This document shows, piece after piece, positions 9,487-19,081 of a stretch of 64,000 bases of DNA. A program made the position numbers and the translations under genes. The notes beneath the pieces were generated by a model. That model saw only the letters and a program-made list of their open reading frames with translations. It had not been told where the DNA came from and did no database searches. Every line of letters starts with the position of its first letter. Position 1 is the stretch's first letter. This DNA is from VAZQ01 sp963817015. GTDB taxonomy: Bacteria; Pseudomonadota; Alphaproteobacteria; Rhizobiales; Xanthobacteraceae. The stretch is from contig CAWFMV010000008.1 of NCBI GenBank assembly GCA_963817015.1, positions 248,001 through 312,000 on the forward strand. Direction: 5' to 3'.

Positions 9487-10610
9487 TCAATTCGGTGTGT
9501 CGAGGCGGCGGAACTTCTGGATGCGCTGCCCGGTCTGCACCTCCGCGGTGTAGATGTTGCCGAGCCGGTCGACCGTGATGTTGTGGACGGCGGTGAACTG
9601 GCCGGCCTGCCGCCCGATCCGGCCAAAGCGCCCGACGCATCTGCATGCGTCGAGCGCTCGACGATGCGGATCTCGCCGTTCGATCCATCGACCATGTAGA
9701 TGAACTTCTGCTCCGGGTCCGGCGAGAACGCGATCTCGTAGACCGAGCCGTTCATGCGGGTCTGCTTCTCAAAGAAATGCTCGGCCACGAACGTGCCGTC
9801 CTTGCGGAAGACCTGCAGGCGATCGTTGGTGCGGTCGCAGACATAGACCAGGCCATCCTTGGCGATGCGAACGCAGTGCACCGGATTGCCGAACTGCTGC
9901 GAGGGCGGCTTCGCGGGATCGTAGGCCGGCGTGCTTCTCGTCGTTCGGGCGGTTGCCGTAGGCGCCCCAGTGACGCTTGTAGGCGCCGGTCTCGGAATCG
10001 AACACGATGACGCGGCGGTTGGCATAGCCGTCGGCGACGTAGACCTCTTTGGCCGCGACATCGACCGCGATATCGGCGGGCGAGCCGAGCCGATCGGTCG
10101 CGTTGCTGTCGGGGCCGGGATCGGCTTGCCGATCTGCATCACGAACTTGCCGTCCATGGTGAACTTGAGGAGCTGGCCGTCGGCCTTGTCGTTGCCGGCG
10201 AGCCAGACGAAGTCGTTGTCGTCGATGTAGACGCCGTGCTCGCTCTTGGGCCAGTTGTAGCCCTGGCCCGGGCCCGCCCCAGTGGCTTGATCAGATTGCC
10301 GGCCTGGTCGAACACGATGACTACCGGCGGCGCGGCACGCAGCATTTCGCCTCCGGCGGCTTCTGCTCGGCCGCGCGCTCGCGCTTGCTGAGCGAGTCCG
10401 GCCGGATGCACGACCCAGACATTGTGGTTGCGATCGGTAGCGAGGCCGGAGACCTGGCCGAGCAGCCAGTTGTTCGGCAGTCGCTTGGGCCAGAACGGAT
10501 CGACCTGGAATTGCGGCACGCCCGCCTTTGCGGTCGGAGCTTGTGCCTGCGCCGGCGTGCCCACGAGCGCCAGCAGAGCGCCCGCCAGTCAAGACTGTTC
10601 CTGCTTGCAT
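9487..10610 (-). CDS. secreted NHL-type beta-propeller protein (frame breaks)
   Basis: Six-bladed propeller related to NHL-repeat and peptidyl-amidoglycolate-lyase-like proteins. The signal peptide (MQAGTVLTGG to PAQAQA) follows GGAGG with correct spacing, which selects the second of two adjacent ATGs. Blades: GLATDRNHNVWVVHPAG, EHGVYIDDNDFVWLAGND, FGNPVHCVRIAKDGLVYVCD, RTNDRLQVFRKDGTFVAEH and SPDPEQKFIYMVDGSNGEI. The last blade ends with LGNIYTAEVQTGQRIQKFRR. At least five frame breaks are present (about 10565, 10400, 10280, 10110, 9640). It is likely periplasmic and not obviously enzymatic. Confidence 0.8.
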
Positions 10611-10661
10611 CATTTCCTCCCTTTGCTCTTGGTTTGCCTTCTTCACTAAGCCGCTTGTCCA

Positions 10662-11864
10662 CTAAGCCATTTGCGGCACGCCTTCCTCGCGCGTCGCGTC
10701 GAACGTGAAGATCCAGGTGCGGTCGAGGAACGGCGGCGGCGGCACCTTGCGATTGTTGGCGAACTGCTGGCGCGACTGCAGCGTCACGCGCGCGGTGCGC
10801 GGCTGGCGCTCGGCCACGTAGGCCGCGAGCCCGGCCGTCGACGTCGTCGCCGTGACGCGCGAGATTGCGCGCCAGCACATAGCCGTCCTCGATCGCCATG
10901 TTGCCGCCCTGCGCCAGCGTCGGCATGGTCGGATGCGCGGCGTCGCCGAGCAGCGTCACGCGGCCGCTGCGTCCATTGCGGCACCGGGTCGCGGTCGTAG
11001 ATGCCCCATTTGTAGACGTGCTCGACGTGGCGGAACATGCCGAGCAGCGCCTCGTTCCAGCCCGCGTAGGCGTCGAGCAGTTCGTCCTGCGAGCTCGGCA
11101 CCGACCAGGATTCCTCGACCCACTGATCGGTGACGTGGCCGGCGAAGATGTTGAGCATGTCGCCCTTGCCGATCGGATAGCAGATCACGTGGCCGTTCGG
11201 CCCGATCCAGCCGAAATACTCGCCGTGCGCGAGCTCGACCGATCCGCTCGGTCCGAACCTCGTCGGCACGTGCTCCATCGGCACCATGCAGCGCCAGCAC
11301 ATCATCTCGGTGAAGCGCGGCCGGTCGGCGCCGAACATGCTGCGCGCGGATGGCGGAGCGGATGCCGTCGGCGCCGATGACGACATCGCCCTCGACCTCG
11401 CTGCCGTCGGCAAAGCGCGCGACCGCGACGTCGCTCGCGCGTCGTCGGCGCCGACGCAGCTCGCGCCGAGCGTGATGACGCTCGTCCGGCAGCGCGTCGC
11501 GCAGCATGGCCGTGCAGGTCGGCGCGGTGCGCCGTCATGTAGGGCGCGCCGTACTCCTCGGTCGCGATCGCCTTGAGCGGCACGCGATGGCGCAGGCTCG
11601 CGTCGTCCCATTTGATCGACACCATGTTGGTCGGCTCGAAGGCGTTGCGGCGCAGCGCGTCCTCGAGCCCGAGCGCGCGGAGCACCTTGACCGCGTTGGG
11701 ACCGACCTGGAGGCCGGCGCCGACCTCGTCGAGCTTGGCTGGAGCGCTCGTAGACCTGCGACCTCGAAGCCGCGCTGGCGCAGCGCCACCGCCGCGGCAA
11801 GCCCGCCGATGCCGCCGCCGACGATGACGATCCGCTGTCGAACGTCCTGCGCCTGCACCGCCAT
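10662..11864 (-). CDS. FAD-dependent aromatic-ring-type monooxygenase (frame breaks)
   Basis: Class A flavoprotein monooxygenase of the salicylate / 3-hydroxybenzoate hydroxylase type. The N-terminus RIVIVGGGIGGLAAAVALRQ is the GxGxxG dinucleotide fold; KLDEVGAGLQVGPNAVKVLR and GDVVIGADGIRSAIR are the second FAD contact regions; MTLLGDAAHPTMPTLAQGG is the GD motif that binds the flavin ribityl. The end is RTWIFTFDATREEGVPQMA. Breaks lie at about 11740, 11510, 11440, 11345, 10975 and 10845. It is probably cytoplasmic, NAD(P)H-dependent and acts on an aromatic acid; the substrate is unknown. It heads the minus-strand set running to 6862. Confidence 0.85.
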
Positions 11865-12018
11865 CCAACGCCATTTCCTCCCATCGTCACGCGAGATGCT
11901 TGCGCGTCACGTGCGCATTTGCGATCCCGCGCGGATTAGCCTAGCATATCGGCCAGCCATACCGGGTCGCAAAACGCGGTCAATCGGAATCGGTCTCGAC
12001 ACCCAGGGGAGGCGCGAC

Positions 12019-13002
12019 ATGCTCAAGAGCGCCTTGCTGCCGGCGCGCTCGGCTTTGCGTTGCTCGCGCGCTCCGGCCACGCGCACAGTCGAACTATCCC
12101 AACCGGACGGTGCGGATCGTCGTGCCGGCGACGCCCGGCGGCGGCAGCGACACTGTTCGCGCGGCTGGTCGCGCAGCATCTCGCGAGCGTGCTCGGCCAG
12201 CAGTTCGTGGTCGACAACAAGCCGGGCGGCGGCACGCTGGTCGGCATGGACGCTGTGCTGCAACTCGCCGCCCGACGGCCACACGCTCTACCTCTCGCCG
12301 AGCACGACCACGTCGATGCACGTCGCGCGCAAGATCGATGCCCTACGACGTGACGCAGGGTGTTCACTGCCGGTGACGCAGCTCGTCGTGCTGCCGCAGG
12401 CGCTGATCATCCATCCTTCGGCGTGCCGGCGCAGACCGTCAAGGAGTTCATCGCGCTCGCCAAGCGCGAGCCGGCAAGCTGACCTATGGCTCCGCCGGGA
12501 TCGGCACCGCGCCGCACATGGCGATGGAGCTGTTCAAGAGCATGGCCGGCATCGACGTCCAGCACATTCCCTATCGCGGCGTGTCGCAGTCGGTCACCGA
12601 CATCCTCGGCGGCCGCGTGTCCGGCATGATCCTCAACGTGCTGACCTCGAAGCCGCATGTCGAGCCAGGGCACGATGCGCGCGCTCGGCGTCACCGGCCT
12701 GCACGCGCAGCGAGGCGATGCCGAGCGTTCCGACCATCGACGAGAGCGCGCGTGCCGAGCTACGAGGCGCTGCAGTGGTTCGGCATGCTCGCGCCGGCCG
12801 GCACGCCGCGCAGCCGATCGTCGAGCTTTTGCAGACGCAAGATCGCGGAGGGCTTCCGCACGCCCGAGATGAAGGCGCGGCTCGCCGGCGACGGCGCCGA
12901 GGCGGTGGTGAGCACGCCTGCGGAGTTCGCAGCTCGGATCAAGGCCGAGATCGAGAAGTGGACCGCGTGGCGAAGGCAGCGAACATCCAGCCGGAGGACT
13001 AG
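12019..13002 (+). CDS. Bug/TctC-type substrate-binding protein (many frame breaks)
   Basis: Second orphan tricarboxylate-type binder. AGGGGAGG precedes MLKSALL. The reconstructed protein reads NYPNRTVRIVVPATPGGGSD, FARLVAQHLASVLGQQFVVD, NKPGGGTLVGMDAVL, GTAPHMAMELFKSMAGIDVQ, VTDILGGRVSGMILNVLTSK, PSYEALQWFGMLAPAGTP and GDGAEAVVSTPAEFAARIKA, ending IQPED. About a dozen frame breaks in 980 bp make this the worst-read gene of the window; some are insertions and some are deletions. It is convergent with dnaE. There are no transporter membrane subunits nearby. Confidence 0.85.
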   Translation: MLKSALLPARSALRCSRAPATRTVELSQPDGADRRAGDARRRQRHCSRGWSRSISRACSASSSWSTTSRAAARWSAWTLCCNSPPDGHTLYLSPSTTTSMHVARKIDALRRDAGCSLPVTQLVVLPQALIIHPSACRRRPSRSSSRSPSASRQADLWLRRDRHRAAHGDGAVQEHGRHRRPAHSLSRRVAVGHRHPRRPRVRHDPQRADLEAACRARARCARSASPACTRSEAMPSVPTIDESARAELRGAAVVRHARAGRHAAQPIVELLQTQDRGGLPHARDEGAARRRRRRGGGEHACGVRSSDQGRDREVDRVAKAANIQPED

Positions 13003-13160
13003 AGCTTTATGCGACAGGATTACGCCGCGACATCTCGCGCCTGATGGCCCCGCGCGCTTGCGGGAAGCACGACCTTCGCAACAGTCGGGAGCTGCAGTCC
13101 CCGCAACAGCGTTGAATGCCTCAGCATCCGTGCGGGAGACCTTAACAGCGCCAGCACGCC

Positions 13161-16100
13161 TCACCACGACGCCGGGATCGCCTTGATGGCGCCCGCGATC
13201 TGCGGCGAGACCTTGAAGCGGCCCGGCAGCTTCACCTCGACCTCGGTGCCTTCGCGCAGCATCAGCACCACCGAGACTTCGCCGTCGCCCTGGCCTTCGA
13301 GGCGCTTGGCGACGCTCTCGATCGGCGTCTCGTCGCGCAGGAACACGCGCAGCCCCTTCTGCAGCTTGGCGGCCGCCTGGTCGAGCGGCTCGACCATCTG
13401 GATGCGCGCGCGCACCTCCTCGCCCTGCAGCTCGGCCGACAGCATCAGCAGCACCGCGCTGCCGGGCTCGAGCAGGTCGCGGAACTGCTGCAGCCCTTCG
13501 GAAAACAGCACCGCCTCGTAGTGGCCGGACGGATCGGACAGCCCGATGATGCCCATCTTGCTGCCGGTGCGGGTGCGCCGCTCGGTGCGCGACACGACCG
13601 TGCCGGCGACGCGGCCGGCGCTCGCGCCCGATTTCACCGCGCGGGCGAATTCCACCCATGACTGCACCCGCATGCGCTTGAGCGCCGGCATGTAGTCGTC
13701 GAGCGGATGGCCGGAGAGGAAGAATCCGATGGCGTCGAATTCCTTCTGCAACCGCTCGGCCGGCAGCCATGGCTCGACCTTGGGCAGCCGCAACGCGCCG
13801 CGCGCGGAGCTGTCGCCGAACGAGAACTCGAGCGCGCCGCTCTCCTTGGTCTCGTGCGCGCGTTGCGCCTCGCCCAGCATGCCATCGATCGCGGCAAACG
13901 CGCGCGCGCGGTCGCTCTCGAGCGCGTCGAAGGCGCCGGCGGCGGCGAGACTTTCCAGCACGCGCTTGTTGACGGCGCGCGGATTGATGCGGCTGGCGAA
14001 GTCGGAGAGATCGGTGAAGGGCGCGATCGCCGCGCGCCGCGACGATCGCCTCGACCGCCTGCGTGCCGACGCCTTTGAGCGCAGCGAGCGAGTAGTGGAT
14101 GGTGTCGCCGTCGACCTCGAAGGCGACGCCCGAGCGATTGACCGACGGCGGCATCACCTTGATGCCGAGCCGCTGCGCCTCGGCGCGGAATTCCGCGAGC
14201 TTGTCGGTGTTGCCCATGTCGAGCGTCATCGAGGCGGCCAGGAACTCGACCGGATAGTTCGCCTTCATGTAGGCGGTCTGGTAGGCGACGAGCGCGTAGG
14301 CGGCGGCGTGGCTCTTGTTGAAGCCATAGTCGGCGAAGCGCTCCAGCAGCTCGAAGATCACCTCGGCCTGGGAGCGCTCGACGCCGTGCTCGATCCCGCC
14401 CGACACGAAGCGATCGCGCTGCGCCAGCATCTCGCTGCGGATCTTCTTGCCCATGGCGCGACGCAGGAGATCGGCTTCGCCGAGCGAGTAGCCGGCGAGA
14501 AGCTGCGCCGCCTGCATCACCTGTTCCTGGTAGACGATGACGCCGTAGGTCTCGCGCAGCACCGGCTCGAGCTTCGGATGAATGTAGTCGGGCTCCTCCT
14601 CCCCGTGCTTGCGGGCGCAATAGGTCGGGATATTGGCCATCGGGCCCGGCCGATAGAGCGCGACCAGCGCGATCAGGTCCTCGAAGCGGTCGGGCCGCAT
14701 GTCGACCAGCGCGCGGCGCATGCCCGCGCTTTCCACCTGGAACACCCCGACGGTCTCGCCGCGGGCCAGCATCTCGTAGGTCTTGGGATCGTCGAGCGGA
14801 ATGCTCAACAGCTCGACATCGATGCCGCGCTTGCGCACGAACCGCACCGCCGTCTGCAGCACGGTCAGCGTCTTGAGCCCGAGGAAGTCGAACTTGACCA
14901 GGCCCGCCGGCTCCACCCACTTCATGTTGAACTGGGTCACCGGCATGTTCGATTTCGGATCGCGATAGAGCGGCACCAGCTCGGAGAGCGCGCGCTCGCC
15001 GATCACGATGCCGGCCGCATGCGTCGAGGCATGGCGATGCAGGCCTTCGAGCTTCTGGGCGATGTCGAAGGCGCGGCGGACCACCGGGTCGCGATCGCGC
15101 TCGGCCTGCAGGCGCGGCTCGTCCTCGATGGCGCGCTTGAGCGTGACCGGATTGGTCGGGTTCTGCGGCACGAGCTTGCAGAGCTTGTCGACCTGCCCGT
15201 AGGGCATCTGCAGCACGCGGCCGACGTCGCGCAGCACGCCGCGCGCCTGCAGGGTTCCGAAGGTGATGATCTGCGCCACGCGGTCGCGGCCGTAGCGCTC
15301 CTGCACGTAGCGGATCACCTCGTCGCGGCGGTCCTGGCAGAAGTCGATGTCGAAGTCCGGCATCGACACGCGTTCCGGATTGAGGAAGCGCTCGAACAGC
15401 AGCCCGAAGCGGATCGGATCGAGGTCGGTGATGGTGAGCGCATAGGCGACCAGCGAGCCGGCGCCCGAGCCGCGGCCCGGCCCAACCGGAATGCCCTGCG
15501 ATTTCGCCCACTGGATGAAGTCGGCGACGATCAGGAAGTAGCCCGGATATTTCATCTTCTCGATGACGCCGAGCTCGAAGGCGAGCCGCTCGCGGTAGTC
15601 CTCCTCGGTGCGGCCGGGCGCGATGCCGTACAGGCGCAGCCGCCGCGCCAGGCCTGCTTCCGCCTGCCGGCGCAGCTCGGCCGCCTCGTCGACGGCTTCG
15701 CCGCTGTCGCCAATCGAGAAGCGCGGCAGAATCGGTGCCCGCGTGGTCGGCCGGAAGGCGCACCGGCGCGCAATCTCGACCGTGGAGGCGAGCGCCTCCG
15801 GCAGATCGGCAAACAGCGTCGCCATCTCGGCGCGGGTCTTGAAACGGTACTCGGGACTGAGCTGGGGCCGCTCGCTGTCGGCAATGAGCTTGCCCTCGGC
15901 GATGCAGATCAGCGCGTCGTGAGCTTCGTGGTCCTCGCGCGTGGCAAAAAAGGGCTCGTTGGTCGCAACGATCGGAATGCCGCGCGCATAGGCCATCTCG
16001 AGCAGAGCGGCCTCGGCGGGGCGGTCGTCGCCATGGCGCTGCAGCTCGATGTAGAGCCGGTCTCCGAACAGCTGCACGAGCGTGTCGCAGCGCGCCTGCG

Positions 16101-16572
16101 CGAGCGCCCCCTGCCCGGCCACGATCGCCTTGTCGAGCGGGCCGCCGGAGCCGCCGGTGAGCGCGATCAGGCCGTCGGTCGCACCCTCAAGCCAGGCGAT
16201 CTTGGCGTGCGGCCGCTCATGCGACGGGCTCTCCAGGAAGGCGCGCGAATTGAGCCGCATCAGGCTGCGGTAGCCGTCCTCGCGCGCCGCCAGCAGGACG
16301 ACGCGAGGCCACTCCGGCGACGGTCCACCGGGGCGCGTCTCCTGGTCGCCAAAGTCGAGGGCGAGCGAACAGCCGACGATCGGCTGGATGCCGCTCCCCG
16401 CCATCTTCTCGGAGAATTCGAGCGCGCCGAACATGTTGTCGGTGTCGGTGAGCGCCAGCGCGGGTTGCCGGTCGGCCTTCGCCAGCTCCGCCAGCCGCGC
16501 GATCGACAGCGCACCCTGCAAGAGCGAATAGGACGAATGCACGTGCAGATGCACAAAGCTCGGGTCGGCCAT
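13161..16572 (-). CDS. dnaE: DNA polymerase III alpha subunit (one frame break)
   Basis: Replicative polymerase DnaE1. The N-terminal PHP domain begins FVHLHVHSSYSLLQGAL. The palm carries VSMPDFDIDFCQDRRDEVI with the catalytic Asp pair, preceded by GRGSGAGSLVAYALTITDLD. Fingers/HhH follow with KSHAAAYALVAYQTAYMKAN, and an OB-fold C-terminal part ends IAGAIKAIPASW. One extra base near 14030-14045 shifts the frame; the corrected length is 1136 residues, fitting DnaE1. The start MADPSFVHL was chosen because it begins the PHP motif. It lies 167 bp downstream of an SOS-controlled small gene on the same strand, so read-through from that promoter is possible. Confidence 0.96.
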
Positions 16573-16739
16573 TGAACCCCTTGTCGAGTAACGCTTGGTC
16601 AACCAAGCGCTTGGCGAATCCCGCACCCAAAGGTACGGGCGACGTTCAGGGCTGTATCACTTCAGCGCGTCCGCGCCCCGCCTTCATCCGGATTTTCAAC
16701 AGGCTCTGTCGGAAGGGCCTCCATCGGAGGCGCCAGCCT

Positions 16740-16838
16740 TTAAAGCGTCGCGAATACCTGTGCCCAGATCGCGATCATGCCGAGAAACAGTGCAAGCGAA
16801 GCGAGTGCAGCAGCCTCCTCAAACACTGAACGTAACAT
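16740..16838 (-). CDS. SOS-controlled 32-residue membrane peptide, SidA-like candidate
   Basis: A 32-codon gene read leftward from ATG 16836-16838 to TAA 16740-16742. GGAGGAAGCA places an ideal Shine-Dalgarno six bases before the ATG. The peptide begins MLRSVFEEAAALASL and continues with a hydrophobic helix containing LFLGMIAIWAQVF, so it is a single-pass membrane peptide. Its promoter overlaps two LexA boxes. Caulobacter SidA is a LexA-regulated 29-residue membrane peptide that inhibits division; size, topology and regulation match, but I cannot confirm sequence homology. No other feature occupies this spacer, and dnaE follows 167 bp later. Confidence 0.75.
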   Translation of the reverse strand: MLRSVFEEAAALASLALFLGMIAIWAQVFATL

Positions 16839-16851
16839 TGCTTCCTCCATA

Positions 16852-16884
16852 GAACATAGAGGGAACATTGTTCACATTACGTTC
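16852..16884 (-). promoter_or_regulatory. two overlapping-spaced LexA boxes
   Basis: GAACATAGAGGGAAC (16852-16866) is an exact GAAC-N7-GAAC and GTTCACATTACGTTC (16870-16884) is an exact GTTC-N7-GTTC, the LexA (SOS) box of alphaproteobacteria. They share the central palindrome GAACATTGTTC. They cover the -10 and start region of the promoter for the 32-residue peptide, so LexA would block transcription until DNA damage. Confidence 0.85.
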
Positions 16885-16894
16885 CTGTCGTCAA
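16867..16894 (-). promoter_or_regulatory. promoter of the SOS small peptide
   Basis: Reading leftward, TTGACG (16889-16894) and AACAAT (16867-16872) are separated by 16 bp. The start site would fall near 16860, about 22 nt before the peptide ATG, inside the second LexA box. The -35 is a near-consensus sigma-70 element. Confidence 0.65.
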
Positions 16895-16968
16895 GGGGAG
16901 CTTTCTGCGGGCAATAACTGTGGTTTCGGAGTAATTCGGATGGTCGGGCCGGAGCGCGCGCAGGCGGT

Positions 16969-17718
16969 CTACGACTCGACTATCAGCCCATTGCGCAACG
17001 TGACGCGCCGGTCCATGCGGGCCGCGATGTCCATGTTGTGGGTGGCGCAAAGCATGGCGAGACCGGAGGCGCGCACAAGCTGGGTGAGCGCCCTGAACAC
17101 ATGGTCCGCCGTCTGCGGATCGAGATTTCCAGTGGGCTCATCGGCGAGCAGGATGCGCGGCGCATTGGCCACCGCGCGTGCGATTGCGACCCGCTGCTGC
17201 TCGCCGCCGGAAAGCTCGGAGGGCCGATGGGTCGCGCGGTTGCGCAGGCCAAGATAGGCGAGCAGCTCGAGCGCCCGGCGGTTCGCCTCCTTGCGTCCAA
17301 GGCCGCGGATCATCTGCGGCAGCATGATGTTCTCGACTGCGGAGAACTCGGGCAGCAGATGGTGGAACTGGTAGACGAAGCCGATCTCGGTGCGCCGGAT
17401 GCGGGTGCGCTCGGAGTCGGCCATGCGCGAGGTCGGGATCTTGTCGACATAGACCTCACCGGCGTCAGGATGCTCGAGCAGGCCGGCAAGGTGCAGGAGC
17501 GTCGACTTGCCAGCGCCCGACGGCGCCACCAGCGCCACCGACTGGCCAGGCCAGAGCGCAAGCTCGGCGTTCTTGAGTATTTCGAGCGCCGCGGAGCCCT
17601 GGCTGTAGGTGCGAGAAACGCCGTGCAGAAACAGGACCGGAGCGTCTTCATTCTCGGCCAGCGGATTGGAGGCCGTCGCGACCGGCGCGTGAAACGTTGT
17701 GGTCGAAGCGTCATTCAT
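16969..17718 (-). CDS. lolD: lipoprotein-releasing ABC transporter ATPase LolD
   Basis: ATP-binding subunit that powers release of outer-membrane lipoproteins from the inner membrane. Walker A is APSGAGKSTLLHLAG, the Q-loop FVYQFHHLLPEFSA is typical of the LolD/MacB class, the ABC signature is LSGGEQQRVAIARA, and Walker B is ILLADEPTGNLDPQT. The length is 249 residues. Its start overlaps the stop of lolC by 8 bp, so it is translationally coupled. The N-terminal ~25 residues are unstructured and variable. The frame is intact. Confidence 0.95.
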   Translation of the reverse strand: MNDASTTTFHAPVATASNPLAENEDAPVLFLHGVSRTYSQGSAALEILKNAELALWPGQSVALVAPSGAGKSTLLHLAGLLEHPDAGEVYVDKIPTSRMADSERTRIRRTEIGFVYQFHHLLPEFSAVENIMLPQMIRGLGRKEANRRALELLAYLGLRNRATHRPSELSGGEQQRVAIARAVANAPRILLADEPTGNLDPQTADHVFRALTQLVRASGLAMLCATHNMDIAARMDRRVTLRNGLIVES

Positions 17719-18979
17719 AACGCAGCGCCTCGACCGGATCGAGCCGGGCCGCGCGCCAGGACGGATACAAGGTTGCGAGCAGCGAGAGCGTGAGCGCCAT
17801 CACGACCACGGCGGTCGTTTCCTTGACGTCCATATCCGCCGGCAAGCGCGACAGGAAATAGAGCGCCGGATCGAACAGCGTGGTCCCGGTGAACCACGAC
17901 AGGAACTGGCGGATCGACTCGATATTGAGACACACCAGCGTGCCGAGCATGAACCCGACAAACGTGCCAACCACGCCGATCGAAGCGCCGGTGATGAGAA
18001 AGATGCGCAGGATCGAGCCCTGCGAGGCTCCCATGGTGCGCAGGATGGCGATGGCGGGGCCCTTGTCCTTCACCAGCATGATCAGCCCGGACACGATATT
18101 GAGCGCCGCCACCAGGACGATCAGGGTGAGGATCAGGAACATCACATTGCGCTCGACCTGCAGCGCGCCAAAGAACGTGGCGTTGCGCTGGCGCCAGTCG
18201 ACCATGAAGATCGGGCGGCCGGCCGCCTCCGCGATCACCTTGCGGTAGTGATCAACCTTGTCGGGATTGTCGACATAGACCTCGAGCGCGGTCACGTCGG
18301 CGTTGCGGTTGAAATAGGCCTGCGCCTCCCCCAATGGCATGAACACGAAGGTCAGGTCATATTCCGACATTCCGATGTCAAACACGGCCGCGACCCGATA
18401 GGCCTTGGTGCGCGGCATCACGCCCATGGGCGTCATCGCTCCCTTGGGAGCCACCAGCGTGATCCCGTCACCCGCCCGCACCGAGAGCTGATCGGCAAGC
18501 CTTCGGCCAATCATGAGGCCCTGTCCGTTATCGAAACCCTCAAGCGAGCCCTGCTTGATACGCCCGGCAATCGAGGGCAGCACCGACAGATCGGCGGCGC
18601 GCATGCCGCGCACCAGCACGCCGGAGCCGTTGAAGGGTGACGCGGCGAGAGCCTGGCCCTCGACCATGGGGGCGACGAGCATGACGCCTTCGACCCGCGA
18701 GATGCGCTCGGTCACGACGTCCCAGTCGGTGAGTGGGCTCTCGAGCGGCTGGATCAGAAGATGACCGTTAAGGCCGAGGATCTTGTCGAGCAGCTCCTTG
18801 CGGAAGCCGTTCATCACCGCCATGACGATGATCAGCGTCGCAACGCCCAGCATGATGCCGACGAACGAAAAGCCGGCAATGACGGAAATGAATCCCTCGC
18901 GTCTGCGCGCCCGCAGATAGCGCAGCGACAGCATCCACTCGAAGGGAGCGAAGGCGTGGGTCGCGGTTGACTCGGCCAT
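17711..18979 (-). CDS. lolC: lipoprotein-releasing ABC transporter permease LolC/E
   Basis: Inner-membrane subunit of the Lol exporter. The start MAESTATHAFAPFEWMLSLR gives the usual amphipathic lead into RYLRARRREGFISVIAGFSF. One N-terminal transmembrane helix (FVGIMLGVATLIIVMAVMNG), a ~230-residue periplasmic domain and three C-terminal helices follow (LILTLIVLVAALNIVSGLIM, ITGASIGVVGTFVGFMLGTL, AVVVMALTLSLLATLYPSWR), the FtsX/MacB fold. It has 422 residues. As in other alphaproteobacteria only one permease gene is seen, so it probably works as a homodimer (LolF type). The frame is intact. Confidence 0.93.
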   Translation of the reverse strand: MAESTATHAFAPFEWMLSLRYLRARRREGFISVIAGFSFVGIMLGVATLIIVMAVMNGFRKELLDKILGLNGHLLIQPLESPLTDWDVVTERISRVEGVMLVAPMVEGQALAASPFNGSGVLVRGMRAADLSVLPSIAGRIKQGSLEGFDNGQGLMIGRRLADQLSVRAGDGITLVAPKGAMTPMGVMPRTKAYRVAAVFDIGMSEYDLTFVFMPLGEAQAYFNRNADVTALEVYVDNPDKVDHYRKVIAEAAGRPIFMVDWRQRNATFFGALQVERNVMFLILTLIVLVAALNIVSGLIMLVKDKGPAIAILRTMGASQGSILRIFLITGASIGVVGTFVGFMLGTLVCLNIESIRQFLSWFTGTTLFDPALYFLSRLPADMDVKETTAVVVMALTLSLLATLYPSWRAARLDPVEALRYE

Positions 18980-19081
18980 GCAGTTCTTCCCGTCACCCCG
19001 AGTTTCACATGATTCTGGCCGTTTCACGCCATCTTGGCCAGCCGGATGGCGGCCAAAACGCACAGGGCCGCGTGAGACCCA

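Noticed and set aside
13003..13160. Terminator or small gene between the Bug protein and dnaE
   Set aside because: The convergent spacer has no clear stem with a T run and no frame with a ribosome binding site.
13729..16575. A 948-codon open frame on the plus strand opposite dnaE
   Set aside because: It is the antisense shadow of dnaE in GC-rich DNA; it has a His/Asp/Arg-rich nonsense composition and no domain, while the minus strand encodes a clear DnaE.
19030..19056. TTGGCC/GGCCAA stem between lolC and proS as a terminator
   Set aside because: Alternative pairings compete and there is no T run on the minus strand; the function is too uncertain to list as a feature.
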